Shown piece after piece: positions 9,043 through 17,373 of a DNA stretch of 64,000 bases. The stretch is from Thermoproteus uzoniensis 768-20 (GTDB taxonomy: Archaea; Thermoproteota; Thermoprotei; Thermoproteales; Thermoproteaceae). The notes under the pieces are model-generated. The model was given only the letters and a program-made list of their open reading frames with translations. It was not told the DNA's origin and searched no databases. The translations under genes were made by a program, and so were the position numbers. The stretch lies in assembly GCF_000193375.1 (NCBI RefSeq), contig NC_015315.1, positions 814,622-878,621 of the forward strand. Direction: 5' to 3'. The stretch's first letter is position 1; the number at the start of each line of letters is the position of its first letter.

Positions 9043-10252
9043 AGTCCCTCCCCACCACGTTTCTGGCTATTATTAGCTTCATTATGTTCTCGGCCCCCTC
9101 GGCCCCTACGTAGTACGAGAGGGTCCCCAGGAGGACCCTCGCGACGTTCGTCTCCTTGAAGTACGAGGCCCCGCCGAACCACTTCATGACCTCAAGCGCC
9201 GTCTCGACGGCGAGGCTCACGGCCAAGTATTTGGCCACGGCGCCGGCGGTCGCTATGTCCTTTATGGAGAAGGCCGAGTCGCCTCTGTATATCCTGTCGG
9301 CGATCCACGCCGCCTTGTATACGGCCAGGCGCGCGGCCTCAAGCCTCGCGTAGAGCTCGGCGAATTTGAAGGAGACCGCTTGGTAGGACGCTATGGGCTT
9401 GCCGAAGACGGCCCTCTGCCTTATCCACTCGAGGCCTCTGTCGAGGAGCCATCTGGCCGCCCCGACCGACGCGGCGCCGATTATGGTCCTCGCGAGGTCG
9501 AAGCCCTCCATGGCTATCTTGAAGCCCCCGTTTAGCTCGCCCAGCATGAAGCGGTCCTCCACCGGGAGTCCCTCCAGCCTCAAGTACCCGGTCGGCAGGC
9601 CGTGGCGCCCGATCTCCTCCCAGTCTCTGTGCTCGAAGCCCTCGGCGCGTTGCCCCCTCCTCTTCAACAACGCTAGGAACACGGTTATGCCCCTGTGCTT
9701 GTCCTCGAGGCGCCCCGTCCTGGTTATGGCCACGAGCCCTCCTCCGTAGGGCAGGTTGAGGACGGTGGTGACGCCCGTCACCATGTTCTTCTCCCCGTAG
9801 AGCCTCCAGACTCCGCCGTCCCTCACGGCCTTTGTCTGGAAAGACGCCACGTCGCTGCCGCCTTGCGGCTCGGTGGAGCCTATCCCTATAAAGGCCCTCC
9901 CCTTCGCCACCTCGGGCAGGACCTCCTCCTTGACTTCGTCCCTCCCGTACCTCTGCACTATGAAGGGCCAGGCAGTCTCCAGCAAGACGTAGACGGGGGT
10001 GGCCAGGGAGGGGTCGGCGTAGGCCAGCTCCTCTACCGCGAGCGCCGCCTGGAGGAACGTGCCGTCCTGCCCGCCGTATTTAGAGCTGAGGGGGATCCCC
10101 AGAAGGCCCGCCTCGCCCAGCTTCGCCGCGACCTCCTCTATGGGCCACCGCCTCTCGTCTATGTCGACCCACCTAGGCGCTATTTCCCTCTCGGCGAATG
10201 CCCTCACCGACTCCAGGAACATCTTGTCTTCTCCAGATATTGAGAACTCCAT
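9035..10252 (-). CDS. Acyl-CoA dehydrogenase (second of a pair, divergent C-terminus)
   Basis: The 405-residue protein has the acyl-CoA dehydrogenase fold, with GIGSTEPQGGSD as the flavin-binding signature near residue 120. The C-terminus reads YVGAEGAENIMKL where the partner has YEGANEV, so the usual catalytic Glu in a YEG motif is not conserved; another Glu may substitute. The pair may form a heteromeric enzyme or act on different acyl-CoAs. A TATA-like TTAATAAAG lies about 24 nt upstream of the ATG. Confidence 0.85.
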   Translation of the reverse strand: MEFSISGEDKMFLESVRAFAEREIAPRWVDIDERRWPIEEVAAKLGEAGLLGIPLSSKYGGQDGTFLQAALAVEELAYADPSLATPVYVLLETAWPFIVQRYGRDEVKEEVLPEVAKGRAFIGIGSTEPQGGSDVASFQTKAVRDGGVWRLYGEKNMVTGVTTVLNLPYGGGLVAITRTGRLEDKHRGITVFLALLKRRGQRAEGFEHRDWEEIGRHGLPTGYLRLEGLPVEDRFMLGELNGGFKIAMEGFDLARTIIGAASVGAARWLLDRGLEWIRQRAVFGKPIASYQAVSFKFAELYARLEAARLAVYKAAWIADRIYRGDSAFSIKDIATAGAVAKYLAVSLAVETALEVMKWFGGASYFKETNVARVLLGTLSYYVGAEGAENIMKLIIARNVVGRDYV

Positions 10253-10358
10253 AGGCTATAGATAAGGCTCGTTAATAAAGATAGAGCGTATGGGCGAGCC
10301 GAGCGCGCGGGGCCTGCCTATCGGCGCGGCCTGCGGAGGCTTGCGCGAGCCGCCGGCC

Positions 10359-10709
10359 TCACGGCCCGGCTTTCTTGAAGACGTACCACCGCCCCGGCGG
10401 CCTCCCTATCTCGACCACTCGCCACTCGACCTCGTCGCCTATCTCCACAGGCCCCTCGACGCGGCCCGGCACCTTGAAGCCGCCGAACTGCGCCACGGCC
10501 ACGTAGTAGGGAGGTTCGTAGAGGCCGTTAGAGACGTAGACCTCGCTGTAAGTGAGGACGGTCCCCCTCCTCGGCACGTCGACCGTCTGCACGTCGCCTC
10601 TGCATTTGGGGCACATGGGGAGCGGCGGGAAGTAGTAGGCGCCGCATCTGGGGCAGTACGAGCCGACGAGCCTCCCCTCGGCGAGGGCCTTAAACAACGC
10701 GCTGGTCAT
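10359..10709 (-). CDS. DUF35 / OB-fold acyl-CoA-binding protein with zinc ribbon (thiolase partner)
   Basis: The 116-residue protein begins with a rubredoxin-like zinc ribbon (Cys 19, 22, 33, 36: CPRC and CPKC) followed by an OB-fold. Such proteins bind archaeal thiolases and help channel acyl-CoA. The ATG at 10709 overlaps the thiolase stop as ATGA, which fixes the start and implies coupled translation and a 1:1 complex. A longer open frame upstream only shadows the thiolase gene. Confidence 0.85.
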   Translation of the reverse strand: MTSALFKALAEGRLVGSYCPRCGAYYFPPLPMCPKCRGDVQTVDVPRRGTVLTYSEVYVSNGLYEPPYYVAVAQFGGFKVPGRVEGPVEIGDEVEWRVVEIGRPPGRWYVFKKAGP

Positions 10710-11845
10710 ACCGCCAGTATGTGGACAACCGCCGTCGAGTTGACGCCGCCTTCGTTGACCGCTATCCCCAGCTCGGCGTTGGTCGACCTCTTCCCGGCTC
10801 TCCCCGTGAGCTGGAGGTACAGCTCGTATATTTGGGCGAGGCCGGTGGCCCCTATGGGGTGTCCCCTCGCCTTGAGGCCTCCGTCGGGGTTGACGGGTAT
10901 TTTGCCCCCTATGTAGGTCTGGCCCTCCCTTATCAGCAGATACCCCTTCCCCCTCTCGGCGAAGCCCAAGGCCTCGTACATCAATATCTCGTTTATGGTG
11001 AAGGCGTCGTGGACCTCGGCGACCTGCACGTCGCCAGGCCCCACGCCGGCCTGTCTGTAGGCCCTCTGCGCCGCCTCCCAGACAGCCGCGGGCCAAGTCA
11101 TGTCATCTCTCTGGGATGCGCTCAAGGTGTCTGTGGCCACGGCCGAGGCCAGAATCTTCACGGGCGTATCGGTCAGCCTCCTCGCGGCCCTCTCGGAAGC
11201 CACCACAGCCACGGCGGCGCCGTCGCTTATGGGGGCGGAGTCGTAGAGCTTGAGGGGGGTGGCCACGGGCTTGCTGTTGAGGCAGTCCTCGACCGTGATG
11301 GCCTTCCTGAAATGGGCCTTGGGGTTCTCGAGGGCGTGTCTGTGGTTCTTCACGGCGACCGCGCACAGATCCTCCTCCGTCGCGCCGTACTGGCGCATGT
11401 ACCTCCTGGCTATGAGGGCGTAGTGGGCGGGTATAGTGACGCCGCTGAGCTGGTCCACAATATCGCTGGCCGCCATCAACGCGTCGGTGACCTCCTCGGT
11501 GGACTTCGCAGTCATCTTCTCGACGCCTACGGCCAGAGCCACGTCGACTAGGCCGGACCTCACGGCCATCACGGCGTTGTGGAGGGCCAGAGCCCCCGCG
11601 GCCGCGCAGGCCTCTACCCTATAGGCCTCCTTGGGCAGTAGGCCCAGCGCCTCCGCCACCAACGCGCCGTACATTATCTGGTGTTCGTAGACCTCGGACT
11701 GAACGCCCACGTAGATCGCCTCTATGGACGAGGGGTCGACCGCGTCGAGGACTTCCTTGAACGCCTCGACGACCAGCTCGCGCGATGTCTCCTCCCGCCT
11801 CCCTATTCTGGACATGCCGGCCGCCACTAGGTAGGCCAAGACCAC
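10706..11845 (-). CDS. Thiolase (acetyl-CoA C-acetyltransferase, SCP-x type)
   Basis: The 379-residue thiolase-fold enzyme has the nucleophile region VEACAAAG with Cys at about 80 and the GHPIGATG signature near residue 325. It either cleaves 3-ketoacyl-CoA or condenses two acetyl-CoA. In autotrophic growth an acetoacetyl-CoA thiolase is the last step of the dicarboxylate/4-hydroxybutyrate cycle, but the neighbouring acyl-CoA dehydrogenases fit beta-oxidation equally well. The start is GTG. A TATA-like CTTAAAAAGG overlaps the end of the preceding CBS gene. Confidence 0.85.
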   Translation of the reverse strand: MVLAYLVAAGMSRIGRREETSRELVVEAFKEVLDAVDPSSIEAIYVGVQSEVYEHQIMYGALVAEALGLLPKEAYRVEACAAAGALALHNAVMAVRSGLVDVALAVGVEKMTAKSTEEVTDALMAASDIVDQLSGVTIPAHYALIARRYMRQYGATEEDLCAVAVKNHRHALENPKAHFRKAITVEDCLNSKPVATPLKLYDSAPISDGAAVAVVASERAARRLTDTPVKILASAVATDTLSASQRDDMTWPAAVWEAAQRAYRQAGVGPGDVQVAEVHDAFTINEILMYEALGFAERGKGYLLIREGQTYIGGKIPVNPDGGLKARGHPIGATGLAQIYELYLQLTGRAGKRSTNAELGIAVNEGGVNSTAVVHILAV

Positions 11846-11867
11846 GTACGCGCCGGCTCCTCCCTTT

Positions 11868-12281
11868 TTAAGGCTTGCAGAGCGACCTCAGCGCGTCGGG
11901 CCTCAGGAGATCCCTCACGGATATTACGCCGTACAGCCTCCCGCCCTTGGTCACCACCAGATGCCTCACGTTGTACCTCCACATGAGCTCCGCGGCCCTC
12001 GACAGCGGCTCGTCGGCCTCGACCGAGATCACCCCGCGCGACATGAAGGCCTCCACCGGCGTCGAGAGGGCCATCCTCATGTTCAGCGCCCGCACCACGT
12101 CCCTCTCGGATATTACGGCCAGCGCGACGTCGGGCTCCTCGCGCCTGACGACGACGAGGGCGCCTATGTTGTGCTGGGCCAGCCTATCCACGGCGTCGAG
12201 CAGAGTCTCGTCGGGCAAGATCGTGACGGGAGGCCTCCTGACGAGGTCCCCCGCCTTCAATCCTCCGGCGGCGGCCACCAT
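11868..12281 (-). CDS. CBS-domain pair protein
   Basis: The 137-residue protein is essentially one Bateman module (two CBS domains). ISERDVV near residue 71 and ISVRDLL near 121 are the typical motifs closing each CBS unit. CBS pairs bind adenine nucleotides or SAM and regulate partner proteins. Its start overlaps the preceding CBS gene by 25 nt. The order PEP carboxylase, CBS, CBS suggests that it modulates carbon metabolism in response to energy state (inference). Confidence 0.85.
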   Translation of the reverse strand: MVAAAGGLKAGDLVRRPPVTILPDETLLDAVDRLAQHNIGALVVVRREEPDVALAVISERDVVRALNMRMALSTPVEAFMSRGVISVEADEPLSRAAELMWRYNVRHLVVTKGGRLYGVISVRDLLRPDALRSLCKP

Positions 12282-12676
12282 GTCTTCTCGCCCAGGTGCT
12301 TCAACGCTGGGTCCTCGAGGAGGTCCCTCACGGATATCACGCCCACGAGGACGCCCGAGTCGTCGACCACGACGAGATGCCTTATGCCCCTCCCCCTCAT
12401 CTTCCTCAACGCGACGTATATGTCCTCGTCGGCCCTCGCCGTGACGAGATCCCCCATAGTCGCTATGGACCTCACCGCGTCTTGCAAGCCGGCGCCCCTA
12501 GCCAGGCCCCGCACTACGTCCCTCTCGGTCACTATCCCCACGGGCCTCCCCGCGCCGTCGACGAGGACCACCGAGCCTATGTTGTTCTCGGCCATGAGCC
12601 TCACGACGTCCCCCACCGAGTCCTCGGGCCTCGCGGTCACGGGGCGCCTCTTCACTAGATCGAGCACCTTAGGCAT
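12257..12676 (-). CDS. CBS-domain pair protein directly after PEP carboxylase
   Basis: The 139-residue, two-CBS-domain protein has VTERDVV near 69 and ISVRDLL near 119. It begins one nucleotide after the PEP carboxylase stop and overlaps the next CBS gene, so all three are almost certainly co-transcribed. It is a paralogue of that neighbour and of the CBS protein coupled to 4-hydroxybutyryl-CoA dehydratase. The ligand is probably an adenylate, but it cannot be read from sequence alone. Confidence 0.85.
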   Translation of the reverse strand: MPKVLDLVKRRPVTARPEDSVGDVVRLMAENNIGSVVLVDGAGRPVGIVTERDVVRGLARGAGLQDAVRSIATMGDLVTARADEDIYVALRKMRGRGIRHLVVVDDSGVLVGVISVRDLLEDPALKHLGEKTWWPPPED

Positions 12677-12677
12677 A

Positions 12678-14048
12678 TCACCCCAGGAACTTCCTGTACT
12701 TGCCCATGGCTATGACGTTGGACTCGCTCCTGGGCATCCTCAAGAGCGCCTTGTAGGCGGCGCTCTCCCTAGGGCTAATCCCCATGTAGTCCATGGCCTC
12801 CTTCACCGTCCGCACCACCTCCTCGCCCAGATACCTCGCCGCGACCTCCTCGTCGAAGAACTCGGAGTCGTACTCCCACTCCTTCCTCAAGGTGGGGAGG
12901 GCCTTCAAGACCTCGTCGAGCTTGTCCTCCTTGGCCAGCCTCACGACGTAGGGGGCGTCGAGGTATATGGGGGGAAGCCCCATGGCGTACCAAGCAGACG
13001 TGTAGACTATGGCGCGGGGCATGTTGACCGCGCCGTCTTGCGTCAAGAACTGCCGGCCGTAGATCTTCCAGCTCACTCTGTCCCTCGTCGAGGGCACGAG
13101 CCGCGCCACCTCCACGAGCACGTTCACGTACTTGGCCACAAGCGCCTTGTAGCTCGCGGCGGCCTCCCCTATGAGCCCCTCCACCCCCTCCACCTTGCGG
13201 GGGGAGACGCAACACGCGTTGAGTATGGAGTCCTTGACCTTGATATAGTCGTCGTAGGACACGTCGTATCTGACGGCGGATTGTATCGTGGCCGTGTGGT
13301 AGCCCGAGTACTGGAAGACCTCCAGGTGCGCCAGCATGTAGTTGTTGAGGGCGCCTCTGAAGGGCGGCGACCCCATGCCCAATATGGGGAGTATCCTCAC
13401 GCCCATCTCCTCCGCCTTCCTGGCCCTGGAGAGCACGGCGGCTATCGCCAGCGCCGAGGCTATATGGCCGTACTTAACCGCCGAGTCGGACTTCCCGAGG
13501 AAAAGCCTCACGGGCCCCTCCCCCCTCTCCTTGGCTATCTCCGCCAGCAGGGACTCGAACTTCAGCTGGGCGTAGGCGTCCTCTATGAGGGGTATCACCT
13601 CTATGTCCGAGAGGTCGAGCCCCGTCTCCTCGCGGTACGCCTGCACCTTCTTCCTCAACATGCGGCTCACGAGGAGGACGGTGTCTAGGTCCTCCACCAT
13701 GGGCAGGACGACCCACTTGACGGCTTGAGTCCCCATATACTTCTCGGAGAAGTAGTTGGCGACTACGGCGGCCTCCAGCGCCAGCATGGCGCGGTCGAAG
13801 TCCTCCAGCTTGGGGTTGGGCAGGCGGGGGGTTATGAAGAACTTCTCCCCCAGCTTGACCCCCGCCGCGTAGGCCTTCATGACGATCTCCTTGGGCTGGC
13901 TAAACGGCGTGGTCTTGCCCTCGTAGTCCACCATGACCTCCTCGCAGCCGTACGCGGTGTAGGCGACGAGCGCCTCGTCGACCTCCTCGCCCGCGGTTAT
14001 CTTCACCGTCGTGTCGGGATGTTGCGTGCACATGAGGCGGGGGACCAT
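12678..14048 (-). CDS. ppcA: Archaeal-type phosphoenolpyruvate carboxylase
   Basis: The 456-residue protein begins MVPRLMCTQHPD, the family hallmark, and has the length of archaeal PEP carboxylase (about half the bacterial enzyme). It fixes bicarbonate onto PEP to give oxaloacetate, the second carboxylation of the dicarboxylate/4-hydroxybutyrate cycle. A TATA box (AATATAAAC on the plus strand, 14068-14076) is centred 24 nt upstream. The gene heads a run with two CBS proteins and is divergent from the alcohol dehydrogenase gene. Confidence 0.93.
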   Translation of the reverse strand: MVPRLMCTQHPDTTVKITAGEEVDEALVAYTAYGCEEVMVDYEGKTTPFSQPKEIVMKAYAAGVKLGEKFFITPRLPNPKLEDFDRAMLALEAAVVANYFSEKYMGTQAVKWVVLPMVEDLDTVLLVSRMLRKKVQAYREETGLDLSDIEVIPLIEDAYAQLKFESLLAEIAKERGEGPVRLFLGKSDSAVKYGHIASALAIAAVLSRARKAEEMGVRILPILGMGSPPFRGALNNYMLAHLEVFQYSGYHTATIQSAVRYDVSYDDYIKVKDSILNACCVSPRKVEGVEGLIGEAAASYKALVAKYVNVLVEVARLVPSTRDRVSWKIYGRQFLTQDGAVNMPRAIVYTSAWYAMGLPPIYLDAPYVVRLAKEDKLDEVLKALPTLRKEWEYDSEFFDEEVAARYLGEEVVRTVKEAMDYMGISPRESAAYKALLRMPRSESNVIAMGKYRKFLG

Positions 14049-14067
14049 GTGACGGGAATTAACGAGT

Positions 14068-14076
14068 AATATAAAC
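14068..14076 (-). promoter_or_regulatory. TATA box of the PEP carboxylase operon
   Basis: The minus strand reads GTTTATATT, centred 24 nt before the ATG in an AT-rich 127-nt divergent spacer shared with the alcohol dehydrogenase gene. Confidence 0.6.
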
Positions 14077-14148
14077 TTTATATCTTTACTTAATTACTAC
14101 ATAAAAAATAATTATAAATATAAATTAAGAAATCTATTGTTGAAAAAG

Positions 14149-14157
14149 TTTAAATAT
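14149..14157 (+). promoter_or_regulatory. TATA box of the alcohol dehydrogenase gene
   Basis: TTTAAATAT is centred 23 nt before the ATG at 14176. This supports that ATG over the alternative ATG 39 nt upstream, which lies before the TATA box. Confidence 0.6.
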
Positions 14158-14175
14158 GGCGGGCCTCGCCGCGGC

Positions 14176-15264
14176 ATGCGGGCGGCCGTACTGCACAAGC
14201 ACAACGAGCCCCTCGTCGTTGAGGAGGTCGACGTGGGGCGGCCGCGGGAGGGCGAGGTGAGGCTGGCCGTTAGGTCGGCCGGGGTCTGCCACAGCGATTT
14301 GTACGTGCTGGAGGGCGCGACGCCAGTGCCTCCGCCTGTCGTGCCCGGTCACGAGGCTGTGGCGGAGGTGGTCGAGGTGGGGCCCGGCGTGTCTTGGCTC
14401 CAGCCTGGCGACGTCGTGGTGACCAGCTTCATATGGCCGTGCGGCAGATGCAGGAACTGCGCCAGGGGCATGGAGAACTTGTGCGAGAGGTTCTCAGAGG
14501 TGAGGCTCAAGGGAGTCCTCCTCGACGGCACGACTAGGCTCAGGCTGAGGCGGACGGGGGAGGAGTTGAGGGTGTTTCTGGGAGGGCTCTGGGCCGAGGA
14601 GGCTGTAGTCCCGGCGTCTGCCGTGGCGAAGTTGCCCAAGCCGCTCCGCGACAGGCCCGAGATGGCCATGTTGGGCTGCGCGTACTTGACCGCGTACGGG
14701 GCCGTGGTGAACTCGGGCTCGGTGCAGCCCGGCGACGTGGTGGCGGTGGTGGGCACCGGCGGCGTGGGGCTCGCGGCTGTGCAGGTGGCTAAGGCTGTGG
14801 GGGCTGAGGTTATCGCTATTGGGAGGAACCCGGAGAAGCTGAAGCTGGCCAGAGAGATGGGGGCCCACGCCGTCGACGTGAGGGACGGCGCGGTGGAGGC
14901 GGTGAGGGCGCTGACCGGCGGGAGGGGGGCCGACGTGGTGATCGAGGCGGTCGGCTCGGACTCCACGGTGGATCTCTCGGTGGAGATCGCGGCCCCCGGC
15001 GGCAGAGTCGTCCTCGTGGGCCTCATGCCTGTGGGCAAGAGGGCGCCGCTACACGTGGCGAGGGTGGTCAGAGGGGGCATAGCAGTCGTGGGTAGCTACG
15101 GCGCGAGGCCGAGGGTGGATCTGCCCAAGGTGGTGGCGCTCGCCGAGAAGGGGGTTTTGAGGCCGGAGCTCCTCGCGAGGGATTTCTACAAGCTGGACCA
15201 GATAAACGAGGCCGTGGAGGCCCTACGGAGCGGCAGATCCATAAGGCCGATCGTGTTGCCGTGA
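14176..15264 (+). CDS. Zinc-dependent alcohol dehydrogenase (candidate succinate semialdehyde reductase)
   Basis: The 362-residue medium-chain dehydrogenase has the catalytic zinc site (Cys38 in GVCHSD, GHE at 58-60), the structural zinc cysteines 89, 92, 95 and 103, and a GTGGVG nucleotide-binding motif. Alcohols or aldehydes are interconverted with NAD(P)H. Its position among 4-hydroxybutyrate-cycle genes makes reduction of succinate semialdehyde to 4-hydroxybutyrate the likely reaction (inference). The start is set by the TATA spacing, and the stop overlaps the GTG of the 2Fe-2S gene. Confidence 0.85.
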   Translation: MRAAVLHKHNEPLVVEEVDVGRPREGEVRLAVRSAGVCHSDLYVLEGATPVPPPVVPGHEAVAEVVEVGPGVSWLQPGDVVVTSFIWPCGRCRNCARGMENLCERFSEVRLKGVLLDGTTRLRLRRTGEELRVFLGGLWAEEAVVPASAVAKLPKPLRDRPEMAMLGCAYLTAYGAVVNSGSVQPGDVVAVVGTGGVGLAAVQVAKAVGAEVIAIGRNPEKLKLAREMGAHAVDVRDGAVEAVRALTGGRGADVVIEAVGSDSTVDLSVEIAAPGGRVVLVGLMPVGKRAPLHVARVVRGGIAVVGSYGARPRVDLPKVVALAEKGVLRPELLARDFYKLDQINEAVEALRSGRSIRPIVLP

Positions 15265-15566
15265 TCGTCACGTTGCGGGTGAGGAGGACGCGGGGCGGCG
15301 AACGATATATACAAATATATAGGGTAGATGTAGACGACTTGAGGACGACGGTCCTAGACCTATTGATAAAGGTAAAGGATAATTTAGATGGATCCCTCGC
15401 GTTCAGATACGCGTGCAGGATGGGCTTGTGCGGCGCCTGCACCGTGAAGATAAACGGAAGGCCTAGGCTCGCGTGCGCCACGAAGATCGCCGACGTGGGC
15501 ACCGACATCACGGTAGAGCCCGTGGCGGACAAAGTCGTGAAGGACCTAGTCGTCGACGGTCAGTAG
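15261..15566 (+). CDS. Small 2Fe-2S protein resembling the N-terminal domain of fumarate reductase/succinate dehydrogenase subunit B
   Basis: The 101-residue protein has plant-type cluster cysteines at 52, 57, 60 and 72 (CRMGLCGAC, then LAC), as in the first half of SdhB/FrdB. The C-terminal domain carrying the 4Fe-4S and 3Fe-4S centres is absent. It starts with GTG inside the stop of the alcohol dehydrogenase gene and runs convergently into the flavoprotein gene, overlapping its end by 7 nt. It could be the sole electron carrier of a reduced fumarate reductase. Confidence 0.8.
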   Translation: MIVTLRVRRTRGGERYIQIYRVDVDDLRTTVLDLLIKVKDNLDGSLAFRYACRMGLCGACTVKINGRPRLACATKIADVGTDITVEPVADKVVKDLVVDGQ

Positions 15567-17305
15567 GCCCTCACCTCGGGCGGCCATCTGGTTATCCTCA
15601 CGGGCTCCCACCTCACGACGATCCCCTCGCCGTATTTATAGGCCACGGTGTGGACGAGCCACTTGGCGTCGTCGCGGGCGGGGTAGTCCAGCCTGTAGTG
15701 CGCCCCCCGCGACTCCCTTCTGAAATACGCGCCGAGGAGCACCACGTGGGCGGCGAGCGCCATGCCGTCGAGCTCCACGAGCTCCTTCAACTCCATGTTG
15801 TAGACCCTCCCGACGTCGTGGACGTTTATCTGGCCTATCTGGGCCGAGGCCTTTGTCAGCTCCGAGATGGCCCTCTCCAGCTCCGAGCCGTGTCTGAAGA
15901 CGCCGGCCCCCCGATGTAGGGCGTTCTGTATCGCGGCCTTGACCTGCCCCAACGAGATCCCGCCGGTCTCCCTATGGAGCAACTTGTCGAATATCCTCCT
16001 CTCCTCCTCTTCGTATATCAGCTTGATCTCGGCGTCGGGGGCGGGGTCTTGCGGCGCCTCCATGGCGTATTTCGCGGCGGCTTCTCCTGTTAGTCTTCCC
16101 CATACGGAGCATTCGCTTAGGGAGTTGGAGCCGAGCCTATTTGCGCCGTGGACGCTCACAGCCGCGGCCTCGCCAGCAGCCCATAACCCTCTAACCCAAG
16201 AACCGTCAGAAGCAAGAACACGGCCGTACGTGTCAGTGTGGATCCCGCCCATGAAGTAGTGGACTGCCGGCGCCACGGGTATTAGGTCCTCGGATGGGTC
16301 TATGCCGGCGTAGGTCTTCACGACCTCTAGGAGCAGGGGGAGCCTCTCCTTGAGGCGTTCTCTGTCCACATGCCGCAGATCCAGACCCACGTAGCACATG
16401 CCGCTCTCCTCGTGGACGAACCCTCTGCCGGCCTCGCACTCCGACACTATAGCCCTCGACACTATGTCGCGGGGCGCCAGCTCCATCTTCTGGGGGGCGT
16501 AGCGTTTCATGAAACGCTCCCCCAGCCTGTTCACTAGGTATCCGCCCTCCGCCCTCGCCGCCTCGCTTATCAATATGCCGCTCGGCACAAGCGCCGTCGG
16601 GTGCCACTGCACGAACTCCATATCCTTAAGGGCAAGCCCCGCCCTGAGGGCGAGGCCCCACATCTCGCCGGTGTTGGCGTAGCCCATGGTGGTCAGCTTG
16701 AACATCCTCCCGCCTCCCCCCGTCGCCACGACCCCCGCCCTCCCCCTGAAGAGCTTGAGCTCGCCCCTCCTCAGGTCCAGCGCGATGACTCCGAGGAACC
16801 TCCTCCGCTTAACAACGAGCCTAGTTGCCAGATGCTCCTCGTAGAGCTCCACGGGGAGCTCCCTCACGTGCCTATACAGCGCGGACATAATGTAGAAACC
16901 CGTCTTGTCCTTCGCAAAGGCGGTTCTGGGCCTCGACATACCCCCGAAAAGCCTCTGGGCTATCCTCCCGTCGGGGGCGCGGGTCCACGGCACGCCGATT
17001 TTCTCGAGGTAGAGTATCTCCCTCGGCGCCTCCTCGGCCAACAAGACGGCGGCGTCTTGGTCCACCAAGAAGTCGCCTCCCTTGACTGTGTCGTAGGCGT
17101 GTAGCTCGTAGCTGTCCCCCGTCGCCTCGGGGTAGAGGACGCCGGCCATGCCCCCCTCGGCCGCTATGCTGTGGGACCTCGGGCCCGACACCTTGGTCAC
17201 GACGCATATCTTGAGCCCTCTGCCGGCCTCCGCCGCGGTGGCCGCCGCCCTGAGGCCCGCCAGCCCCGACCCTATAATGATCACATCACAATATATATAT
17301 TCCAT
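15560..17305 (-). CDS. frdA: Fumarate reductase / succinate dehydrogenase flavoprotein subunit
   Basis: The 581-residue protein has an N-terminal GSGLAGL dinucleotide-binding motif (12-18), a RSHS segment at 43-46 where the covalent-FAD His is expected, AAEGGMAG, and the substrate region HPTALVPSG...EAARAEGG. In the carbon-fixation cycle it reduces fumarate to succinate. No membrane-anchor or full iron-sulfur subunit gene is adjacent. The only candidate partner is the small convergent 2Fe-2S gene, so other subunits must be elsewhere or the enzyme is soluble. Confidence 0.9.
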   Translation of the reverse strand: MEYIYCDVIIIGSGLAGLRAAATAAEAGRGLKICVVTKVSGPRSHSIAAEGGMAGVLYPEATGDSYELHAYDTVKGGDFLVDQDAAVLLAEEAPREILYLEKIGVPWTRAPDGRIAQRLFGGMSRPRTAFAKDKTGFYIMSALYRHVRELPVELYEEHLATRLVVKRRRFLGVIALDLRRGELKLFRGRAGVVATGGGGRMFKLTTMGYANTGEMWGLALRAGLALKDMEFVQWHPTALVPSGILISEAARAEGGYLVNRLGERFMKRYAPQKMELAPRDIVSRAIVSECEAGRGFVHEESGMCYVGLDLRHVDRERLKERLPLLLEVVKTYAGIDPSEDLIPVAPAVHYFMGGIHTDTYGRVLASDGSWVRGLWAAGEAAAVSVHGANRLGSNSLSECSVWGRLTGEAAAKYAMEAPQDPAPDAEIKLIYEEEERRIFDKLLHRETGGISLGQVKAAIQNALHRGAGVFRHGSELERAISELTKASAQIGQINVHDVGRVYNMELKELVELDGMALAAHVVLLGAYFRRESRGAHYRLDYPARDDAKWLVHTVAYKYGEGIVVRWEPVRITRWPPEVRAY

Positions 17306-17335
17306 ATCGCCGCTATAAACATCGTTTATTAATGT

Positions 17336-17347
17336 TTTTATTCATAT
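17336..17347 (-). promoter_or_regulatory. ATATGAATAAAA element upstream of frdA
   Basis: The minus strand reads ATATGAATAAAA beginning 42 nt before the frdA ATG, in the AT-rich 68-nt spacer 17306-17373. The same 12-mer stands before the 4-hydroxybutyryl-CoA dehydratase gene. It is a possible regulator site or an extended BRE/TATA region. Confidence 0.35.
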
Positions 17348-17373
17348 TATTAAATAAAGTAAAATTATAATTA

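Noticed and set aside
11961-13688. 575-codon open frame on the plus strand across the CBS and PEP carboxylase genes
   Set aside because: It is antisense to recognisable genes and very rich in His, Arg and Gly, with no promoter or domain; it is a codon-bias shadow.
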